From the NCBI GenBank assembly GCA_009692505.1, contig SHZC01000010.1, positions 1 through 49,047 on the forward strand: a stretch of DNA of 49,047 nt, in the 5' to 3' direction. The translations under genes were made by a program, and so were the position numbers. Source of the DNA: Myxococcales bacterium (lineage in GTDB: Bacteria > Myxococcota_A > Bradymonadia > UBA7976 > UBA1532). A model generated the notes under the pieces. The model ran no database searches. It was given only the letters and a program-made list of their open reading frames with translations, and had not been told where the DNA came from. Each line of letters begins with the position of its first letter. The stretch's first letter is position 1. Positions 43,462 through 49,047 of this stretch are shown here, piece by piece.

Positions 43462-44630
43462 ACGCCACGCATGCGATCGCCCGCTACGGCGAGCTTTGGT
43501 TGAAGGGCAAGAACAAGAGCCAGTTCGTGCAGCGGCTCAAGACCAACATCCAGGGGGCGTTTAAGGCGGCCGGGATCGGACCGGTCAAGCTCACCGTGCT
43601 CGAGGCGCGAATGGGCTTCGAGCCCAAGGACCCCACGCAGATCGACCAGATCGTCGCCTTGATCCGCGACACGCCCGGGTTCGCCAACGTGAGCGCGGCG
43701 GTCAAGGTCGCGCCCACCCTCGAGGCCATGAATGAGGCCGCGTGTACCTGGGTCCGAGAGAATTGGCTCGGGCAGATCGGCACCTACGTCGTTCGGGCTC
43801 GTCGCTCGGACAAACGTTTCCCGATGCAAGCCCCGGAGCTCGAGCAGGCCGTGGCCTTTCAAGTCGGCCTCGTCCTCGGCTGGCGCGCCGACATGAAGAA
43901 CGCCACGCATACGCTCCTGCTCGAGGTCTTCACGGACGCCGCTTACGTCTCCCCCGGGCTCATTCAAGCGGTGGGCGGCTTGCCTGTGGGCACGGCCGGT
44001 AGCGTCATGCTCCTGCTCTCCGGCGGGCTCGACTCCCCCGTGGCTGGCTTCCTGGCCCAGAAGCGGGGCTGCAACCTCGAGGCCGTGTACTTCCACAGCC
44101 CGCCCTATATCTCCGAGGCGGCCCGCGAGAAGGTCGTCGCCCTCGCCCGGGTGCTCGCCACCCGCCAGCACGGCTTACGCCTGCACGTCGTGCCCTTCAC
44201 GCACATTCAGGAGGCCATCAAGGCGAGCTGCAATGGGAAGTTCACAGTGCTGCTCTATCGGCGTTTCATGTACCGCATCTCCGCAGCCATCGCCCGCCGC
44301 GCGGGATCCCTGGCCCTGTGTACCGGCGAGAACCTCGGGCAGGTCGCAAGTCAAACGTTGGATAACCTTCAGGTGCTCGATGTCCTGACGGGCATGCTGA
44401 CGCTGCGGCCTCTGATCACCGCCGACAAGATGGAGACGACCGAGCTCGCCCGGCGCATCGGCACCTTCGGCATCTCCATCCTCCCGGCCGAGGACTGCTG
44501 CTCGCTGTTCGTGCCGCGACACCCCGCGGTCAAGTCCACCGTCTCGCAGCTCGCGGCCGAGGAGTCCAAGCTCGACATCGACGCCCTCGTCGAGACCTCA
44601 CTTCAGACCTACGAGACCGTCCTCGTCTGA
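43458..44630 (+). CDS. thiI: tRNA 4-thiouridine synthase without rhodanese domain
   Basis: A 390-residue ThiI, which adenylates U8 of tRNA and inserts sulfur to give s4U. Residues 1-80 are the ferredoxin-like domain (ARYGELWLKGKNKSQFVQRL), ~85-170 the THUMP domain (YVVRARRSDKRFP, LLLEVFTDAAYVS), and from ~180 the PP-loop domain with LLLSGGLDSPVAGF (188-193), CTGENLGQVASQT and ILPAEDCCSLFVP. It ends before any rhodanese domain, unlike the ~480-residue E. coli enzyme. It should therefore take sulfur directly from the overlapping desulfurase. GTG 43458 overlaps the desulfurase stop (GTGA). The 3' end overlaps the convergent cyclic-nucleotide-domain gene by 22 bases. Confidence 0.93.
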   Translation: MNATHAIARYGELWLKGKNKSQFVQRLKTNIQGAFKAAGIGPVKLTVLEARMGFEPKDPTQIDQIVALIRDTPGFANVSAAVKVAPTLEAMNEAACTWVRENWLGQIGTYVVRARRSDKRFPMQAPELEQAVAFQVGLVLGWRADMKNATHTLLLEVFTDAAYVSPGLIQAVGGLPVGTAGSVMLLLSGGLDSPVAGFLAQKRGCNLEAVYFHSPPYISEAAREKVVALARVLATRQHGLRLHVVPFTHIQEAIKASCNGKFTVLLYRRFMYRISAAIARRAGSLALCTGENLGQVASQTLDNLQVLDVLTGMLTLRPLITADKMETTELARRIGTFGISILPAEDCCSLFVPRHPAVKSTVSQLAAEESKLDIDALVETSLQTYETVLV

Positions 44631-45901
44631 GGCGGCATCTTCGCGCCTTGGCTCGCGCGCCCATCGGCCACGACCCACGCGAGATCATCGCCCTCTATGA
44701 TCTCCACGGCGCTCTCCGCGAGGAAGTGCTCAAGCACCCCCCGGCGGACCTCGGCCAGCTCAGCCAGCCCCGCGTCGAGGGCCGGAGCGGTCTCCTTCAT
44801 CGTGGCCCAGGCGTCCGCGGGGAGGTGAAGCACGACGCCGCCTTCGGGCATGACGACGTTCGCCGTGGTCGCCTCGCCGGTGAGCAACGAGAGCGTCCCG
44901 AACGCGTCCCCCTCCGTCAGCTCGGTGACCATCGCGGATGTGCCCAGCGCGTCGGCCCTCCAAACCTCGGCGCGACCGTGAAGGATGAAAAACAGGCCCG
45001 GCGGGGCACTGCCTTGAGCGACGACCACCGCGTCGTTCGGCAGGGTCCGCAAGGCAAACGCCGAGACCACGGCCGCCTTGTCGGGCAGAGACGACAGCAC
45101 CTTGCTCGAGGAGAGCAGATCGTCGAGGAGGTTCTGTTTGACGAGCTGTCGGATGCGGTCGATGAGCGCGGGCCGCTCCCGCCCCAAGGCGATCACCCGC
45201 TCAGCGTCCAGCCGCCACGCGATGCCCGGACCCATCGCCGTGAGCGTGGTCCGACGTGGCGACTCCGTAAGCAGGCTCATCTCGCCGAGCAGGGACGGCC
45301 CGCTGCGGACCCCCCAAACGGCCTCCGTATCGTCATCTCGTCTCGAGGTCGCCCGGACATAACCCTGGACGAGGAGGTAGACCTTGCGCTCCGAAGAGCC
45401 CTGCTCGAGCAGGCGCAGCCCGTCGTGCAAGATCACGGCCTCGATCTCGTTGCACAACGCGATGACGTCCTCGTCGGGCAGCTCCTCGAAGATGGGGATC
45501 GCGGGCATCCGTCCGAACTTCGGCAGCGTGATCTTCTCGATGTCGGTGCCGAGCTTCAAGGCGAGAAAGACCTGCTCGTCGGGATCGTCTGGAACGTCGA
45601 GCTCGGGGCCATCAAACGCGGGCGCGGGCATGAGCGGGCCAAGCCGTGGACGATTCGCCCCGAAGCGCGAGCCGAGCTCCACGAGCAGGTGGCGGAGGCG
45701 ACCGTCGTCGAGGAAGCGGCGGCCCAGGGCGAGGGCCACGAAGAACTCACCTCGGCCCGCGGCGGCCATGGCTGTGGCTTGCCAGACGGCGGTGGCCTCC
45801 TCGATTGCGCCCGCGACGGCGAGAGCCTCGGCCAGCTCGGCGCGAAGGCGAAGCTCGCAGGGTTTACGGGACACGTTCTTCAGGGCGGATGAAAGGGACA
45901 A
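44609..45901 (-). CDS. Protein with two cyclic-nucleotide-binding domains
   Basis: A 430-residue cytoplasmic protein. Residues ~15-75 are helical and TPR-like (LRAELAEALAVAGAIEEATAVW). Residues ~135-250 form a first CNB beta-roll (FEELPDEDVIALCNEIEAVI, GSSERKVYLLVQGYVRA, GPSLLGEMSLLTESPRRTTL). Residues ~270-390 form a second (LSSLPDKAAVVSAF, GSAPPGLFFILHGRAEVW, GDAFGTLSLLTGEATTANV). There is no DNA-binding helix-turn-helix, so it is not a CRP regulator. The phosphate-cassette Arg is not clearly placed in either domain (GEMSLLTESPRRT is closest), so ligand binding is uncertain. TTG 45901 is the start, with GGAGG six bases upstream. Such proteins are abundant in Myxococcota, with mostly unknown targets. 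Confidence 0.88.
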   Translation of the reverse strand: MSLSSALKNVSRKPCELRLRAELAEALAVAGAIEEATAVWQATAMAAAGRGEFFVALALGRRFLDDGRLRHLLVELGSRFGANRPRLGPLMPAPAFDGPELDVPDDPDEQVFLALKLGTDIEKITLPKFGRMPAIPIFEELPDEDVIALCNEIEAVILHDGLRLLEQGSSERKVYLLVQGYVRATSRRDDDTEAVWGVRSGPSLLGEMSLLTESPRRTTLTAMGPGIAWRLDAERVIALGRERPALIDRIRQLVKQNLLDDLLSSSKVLSSLPDKAAVVSAFALRTLPNDAVVVAQGSAPPGLFFILHGRAEVWRADALGTSAMVTELTEGDAFGTLSLLTGEATTANVVMPEGGVVLHLPADAWATMKETAPALDAGLAELAEVRRGVLEHFLAESAVEIIEGDDLAWVVADGRASQGAKMPPQTRTVS

Positions 45902-45953
45902 AGGCGACCTCCAAGACGAGTCTGCTGAACCTCATACGAGCCTGGGGCGGGCG

Positions 45954-47048
45954 TCAATGCGGAAGGCGACCTTCGAGGAAACCAAAGATGTACGAGGCGG
46001 CGACCTGCGCGGCGAGACCGCCCGAACGGTGGTCAAAGGCGTGGTCGGTCGCTGGAAGGCCAACCGCCGTGACGGGGCGACCCGAGGCTTGGAGCAGGTC
46101 GGCGAGGGACGTGGAGTGCTCGGGGCGGACGAGCCGGTCCCGCTGGCCATAGATGAGCAGGACGGGGGGGGAGCTGACCGAGAGGTGCGCGGCGACCGAG
46201 GCTGTGGTGAAGACGCTCGAGCGTAGGTCTTTGCCCAGGAAGTCCTCGGTCGCGCCGACGTTGTCGACTGGATCGAAGAGGGGCGGATGGGCATGAGCGA
46301 GGGCCGGATCGGTGAAGCTGTAAAGCGCGATGATGCCCGCGGGGGCCACGTCTTTGACCTCGCAGGCCGGGCTGATCGTTTTGGAGGCAGCGTCGAAGCC
46401 CGCGAGCAGGGCGAGGTGCCCACCGGCCGAGCGACCGAGCAGGAAGACACGATCCGGCGCGACTTCCGGACGCTCGCGGAGGCGACCGAGCGCGCACTTC
46501 ACGTCGGCGACGGCGGCCGGAAACGGGTGCTCCGGGGCGAGCCGATAACGAAGGTCGGCCACGAGGAACCCCCTCGAGGCGAGAGCCGCAGAGAAGTCTT
46601 GAACTTCGCCCTTATCACCCGCACGCCAGCTCCCCCCGTGGATCACGAGGACGGCCGGATGGGGTCCAGAACCGGCTGGACGGTAGAGATCGGCGAGCAG
46701 CTCCGGCGAGAGCGGGACGTCGGTCTCGGTCGGCGTCCCTGCGGCCCCGCCCGCGCCCACAAAGGCCCAGTCGCGCAGGCTCAGATCGACGTCGGCTCGA
46801 TGAGCCGCGATGAGCAGAGGCAGAGGCTGGACCACGGACAGGATCGCGACGCCGATCGCCAAGCGACGCCGGACGGTCGCCCCCAAGAGCAGGGCGGCCG
46901 AGATCGAGGCTGTGACCGCGACAACGGGCGCGAGCTCGACGGCGGCGAAGTGAAGAACCCAGAGCGAAAACGTCGGCGAGGGCGCGTAGATGGACACGAC
47001 GGCGAGCGTGCAGAGAGCGAGCAGGACGGTGCCGAGCTTCGACTTCAT
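45954..47048 (-). CDS. Membrane-anchored alpha/beta hydrolase (esterase/lipase-like)
   Basis: A 364-residue protein with three or four hydrophobic segments in its first ~85 residues (LGTVLLALCTLAVVSIYA, LAPVVAVTASISAALLLGA, AIGVAILSVVQPLPLLIAA), then an alpha/beta hydrolase of the HSL/BD-FAE type. The oxyanion motif is HGGSWRAGDKG, the nucleophile elbow GRSAGGHLALLAG, the acid is in IYGQRDRLVRPEHS, and the His in PATDHAFDHRSGG. The active site would be on the outer face of the inner membrane or tethered to it. The substrate is unknown. The ATG at 47048 overlaps the stop of the sigma-54 activator upstream, so it is co-expressed with its likely regulator. Confidence 0.87.
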   Translation of the reverse strand: MKSKLGTVLLALCTLAVVSIYAPSPTFSLWVLHFAAVELAPVVAVTASISAALLLGATVRRRLAIGVAILSVVQPLPLLIAAHRADVDLSLRDWAFVGAGGAAGTPTETDVPLSPELLADLYRPAGSGPHPAVLVIHGGSWRAGDKGEVQDFSAALASRGFLVADLRYRLAPEHPFPAAVADVKCALGRLRERPEVAPDRVFLLGRSAGGHLALLAGFDAASKTISPACEVKDVAPAGIIALYSFTDPALAHAHPPLFDPVDNVGATEDFLGKDLRSSVFTTASVAAHLSVSSPPVLLIYGQRDRLVRPEHSTSLADLLQASGRPVTAVGLPATDHAFDHRSGGLAAQVAASYIFGFLEGRLPH

Positions 47049-48346
47049 GTCAGGCCGAGCGCCTTCATACGGCGCCACAACGTAACGCGGCTCAGGCCCA
47101 GCATCGACGCGGCGGCCTCACGCCGACCCGACGCGGTCGCGAGCGCCTCGGTGATGCGTCGCCGATCATTTGACTCCGCCGAGGGCGTAGAGGACGCCGC
47201 CGCTCTGACGGCCTCCGCGCGACCCTCGAGCAGCTCGGTCGGCAGCTCGGTCGGCCGGAGGAGGGGTCCTTCGCCCAGCGCGTAGGCGTAGGTCAGGACG
47301 TTCTTGAGCTCGCGGACATTGCCGGGGAACGGCCACGCTTCGAGCACGTCCCATGTCTCGTTCGCGACGTGTTCAACGACACGCTCGCCTTGGGCGTTGA
47401 GTCGCTTGATGAAGCTCTCGGTGAGCAGGCGGATGTCTCCCTTCCGGTCCCGGAGCGGGGGCAGCTCAATCGGGATGACCCGCAGGCGGTACATGAGATC
47501 CGCGCGGAACCTCCCAGCCTCGACCTCCTCGCGGAGTGAGCGATGGGTCGCCGAGACGAAGCGGACATCCACCGGCACGGGCCTCCGACCGCCGACGGGC
47601 AGGACCAGGCGCGTCTCGACCACGCGGAGGAGCTTGGCTTGCAACTCCAGCGGCAGCTCGGCCACCTCGTCCAGGAAGAGCGTCCCGCCGTCCGCGAGCT
47701 GCATATGACCGAGCGTGGCTTTATGCGCCCCGGTGAACGCGCCCTTCTCATGCCCGAAGAGCTCGCTCTCGAGCAGGTTGGCCGGAAACGCCGCGCAGTT
47801 GAGCGCGCGGAAAGGCCCGGCACGACGGGGCGAGAGCGCGTGGAGCGCGTGGGCGACAAGCTCCTTGCCGGCCCCCGTCTCGCCGTGGAGGAGGACCGTC
47901 GTCTCGCCGCGTGCGACCCGCTCGATGATGTGAAAGACGCCCTTCGTCGCGGCATCCTGCGTGAGCATCCCGTGAAACTCGACCGGGCCGTCACTTCGGT
48001 TCTCAGCCGCCTCCTTCAAGAGGATGAGCCAGGCGGGCCGGGCCTGACCGGATGCGAGTGGGAGGCAGCTAAGGGAGAGCGGTCGTGAGGCCTCGGCGTT
48101 TGAGTCGAGCCGGCTGGAGAAGGCCCGGCCGATGGAGAAAAGCTCGGCGAGGTCGGCGCGCTTCGCCGGTTCACAGAGGCGGGTGGGGGCATCGGTGCCG
48201 AGCTGCACTTCGCCTCCGAGGAGGATCTCCGCCGCGGGGCTCTTGGCGACAATTCGCAGCGAGCCGTCGAGGATCAGGGCGGAGCCGGCGAGCTCATGGA
48301 GGGCCAGACCGAAGATGTCCAACGCTGAGGCCTCGATGAGAGTCAT
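47045..48346 (-). CDS. Sigma-54-dependent transcriptional activator
   Basis: A 433-residue enhancer-binding protein. Residues ~10-112 are a divergent PAS-like sensor (LALHELAGSALILDGSLRIV, SPAAEILLGG). Residues ~125-350 are the AAA+ domain with Walker A GETGAGKE (155-162), the sigma-54 contact loop GAFTGA (202-207), Walker B GGTLFLDEVAELP, and the R-finger region FRADLMYRLRVIPIELPPLRDR. Residues ~395-433 are a Fis-type helix-turn-helix (GRREAAASMLGLSRVTLWRR). There is no receiver domain, so the signal is sensed by the PAS-like part or a partner. It overlaps the hydrolase by four bases. No clear -24/-12 promoter was found beside it. Confidence 0.93.
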   Translation of the reverse strand: MTLIEASALDIFGLALHELAGSALILDGSLRIVAKSPAAEILLGGEVQLGTDAPTRLCEPAKRADLAELFSIGRAFSSRLDSNAEASRPLSLSCLPLASGQARPAWLILLKEAAENRSDGPVEFHGMLTQDAATKGVFHIIERVARGETTVLLHGETGAGKELVAHALHALSPRRAGPFRALNCAAFPANLLESELFGHEKGAFTGAHKATLGHMQLADGGTLFLDEVAELPLELQAKLLRVVETRLVLPVGGRRPVPVDVRFVSATHRSLREEVEAGRFRADLMYRLRVIPIELPPLRDRKGDIRLLTESFIKRLNAQGERVVEHVANETWDVLEAWPFPGNVRELKNVLTYAYALGEGPLLRPTELPTELLEGRAEAVRAAASSTPSAESNDRRRITEALATASGRREAAASMLGLSRVTLWRRMKALGLT

Positions 48347-48379
48347 GCCGAGACGTTAACCCACGAGGGCGGCAAGGCC

Positions 48380-48703
48380 ATGAGAAAGATCGAGGCGCGG
48401 GGGGACACCGGCTTCGATGCCGGAGCCCCCCCGGTGGTTGCAAGACGCTTCGACAAGCGCGACCTCGCCGGAGTCGAACGCTTCGGGGTGCGGAGCCTCA
48501 CGCCCCGCGGCATTCGAGAGGCCGCGCGACGGGAGGGCATCTCGATCAACCAGTTCATTGCGAGTGCCTCGGGAGAGAAGCTCGCCGCCTGGGCGATGGA
48601 GGGGTACCTCGCCGCGCGAGGGCGTCGGGGGGACCGTGCGCAATTCGAAGCGGCGCTGGCCCGTGTGGGCGCTGATGAGCCTGCGCCCGGAGACGAGGTC
48701 TAG
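48380..48703 (+). CDS. HicB-like ribbon-helix-helix protein, possibly shortened
   Basis: A 107-residue protein whose middle, IREAARREGISINQFIASAS, matches the C-terminal ribbon-helix-helix part of HicB-like antitoxins and regulators, followed by the usual ARRGDRAQFEAALARV-type tail (here GRRGDRAQFEAALARV). The family normally has a beta strand of the form 'LTLRLPESLH' before that helix. Here SLT runs straight into PRGIREAAR, as if about 6-8 residues were lost. The N-terminal ~20 residues look unrelated, and a GTG at 48434 is an alternative start. No hicA toxin (a ~60-residue double-stranded-RNA-binding-like ORF) lies adjacent. It could be a solitary regulator or a decaying one. Confidence 0.55.
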   Translation: MRKIEARGDTGFDAGAPPVVARRFDKRDLAGVERFGVRSLTPRGIREAARREGISINQFIASASGEKLAAWAMEGYLAARGRRGDRAQFEAALARVGADEPAPGDEV

Positions 48704-48726
48704 AGGGCCAATCAGGCGGACGGTGA

Positions 48727-49047
48727 TCAGCCGGCTGGCCTCTGGCCCAACGCGGCCCGCCATCGGACCGCGTCAACGACCGCCCCAAGGGCCCCGTTGA
48801 TCTCCTTGAGCGAGGTGCGCTCATCCACCCAGAACTGGAAGACCTCTTGGGCGAGCCGCTCCACGCCGGGCAAGCTGCCGAGCGCCGCGCCCATCAGAAA
48901 GTGCCCGGGCAGATACCAGTGGCTCACGTTGAGGCCCGTCGAGCGAAGGCGCTCACCGACGACGTGCTGCGAGGCCCAGTCCGCGCCGGGGAGCCGACAG
49001 GCGAAGCGCCAGGGCGCGCAGACGGACCTCGTCGCCGGGCTCAGGCC
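48727..49047 (-). CDS. Partial hypothetical protein, 5' end beyond window
   Basis: The reverse strand is open from the window edge to TGA at 48727, giving the last 106 residues of a protein. Features: NVSHWYLPGHFLMGAALGSL, VERLAQEVFQFWVDERTSLK and AVVDAVRWRAALGQRPAG. It looks soluble and helical. No family is recognised. A GTG at 48927 could start a 66-residue version, but the open frame upstream makes a longer protein likelier. It ends 23 bases from the convergent HicB-like gene. Confidence 0.5.
   Translation of the reverse strand, partial: GLSPATRSVCAPWRFACRLPGADWASQHVVGERLRSTGLNVSHWYLPGHFLMGAALGSLPGVERLAQEVFQFWVDERTSLKEINGALGAVVDAVRWRAALGQRPAG

Overview
The window is high-GC DNA, well above 60% by eye, densely packed with genes that often overlap by 1-4 bases (ATGA, GTGA and TGATG junctions). 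Several features point to a Myxococcota (deltaproteobacterial) chromosome. These are many secreted lipoproteins with Pro/Asp/Ala-rich linkers and Cys-rich or 'C-NG-DDDGDG-DYP-DPGC' repeats, a eukaryote-like Ser/Thr kinase with a membrane tail, cytoplasmic hybrid histidine kinases, a sigma-54 activator, and a GldA/GldF-GldG type ABC system. The taxon is inferred from gene content only. No rRNA, tRNA, CRISPR array or insertion sequence was recognised.

Layout. 1-2116 (minus): lysA (cut by the window edge), translationally coupled to a Cys-rich lipoprotein. 2162-4123 (plus): a deletion-scarred exopolysaccharide locus in which pieces of an FAD oxidoreductase, a polysaccharide deacetylase, an AsnB amidotransferase and a UDP-sugar dehydrogenase are fused end to end. 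4212-6745: a small basic protein, then an omega-amidase/aminotransferase pair (minus). 6812-11320 (plus): M18 aminopeptidase, extensin-like lipoprotein, a membrane-anchored protein and cysK. 11223-26189 (minus): a tightly spaced ten-gene run, read gldA, gldFG fusion, DUF4340, BNR lipoprotein, histidine kinase, receiver-kinase, an IF2N/coiled-coil/Rossmann-like protein, moxR, DUF58 and a transglutaminase membrane protein. A good sigma-70-like promoter, overlapped by a palindrome, stands at its head. 26371-29943 (plus): a 1190-residue lipoprotein with 19 acidic repeats, started by TTG.

29897-34346 (minus): a second decayed island. It holds relics of a TolC/CusA metal efflux system, the tail of CcoG, an apparently intact fixH, a gutted formylglycine-enzyme-like gene, and a SCO1 gene interrupted by one in-frame amber codon. 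34477-36396 (plus): Ser/Thr kinase. 36368-42172 (minus): O-antigen-ligase-like protein, hemW, aldo/keto reductase, and a Cys-rich c-type cytochrome lipoprotein. 42289-44630 (plus): a cysteine desulfurase-thiI pair for tRNA thiolation. 44609-48346 (minus): a double cyclic-nucleotide-binding-domain protein, an alpha/beta hydrolase, and its overlapping sigma-54 activator. 48380-49047: a HicB-like protein (plus) and a partial unknown gene (minus).

The main biological story is a contrast. Intact envelope and regulatory operons sit beside two islands where whole pathways (exopolysaccharide; cbb3-oxidase accessory and copper efflux) have been reduced by repeated internal deletions while the remnants still read as protein. 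The least explained intact material is the IF2N/coiled-coil/Rossmann-like protein inside the moxR-DUF58-transglutaminase operon, and the 19-repeat lipoprotein divergent from the gld-type operon.
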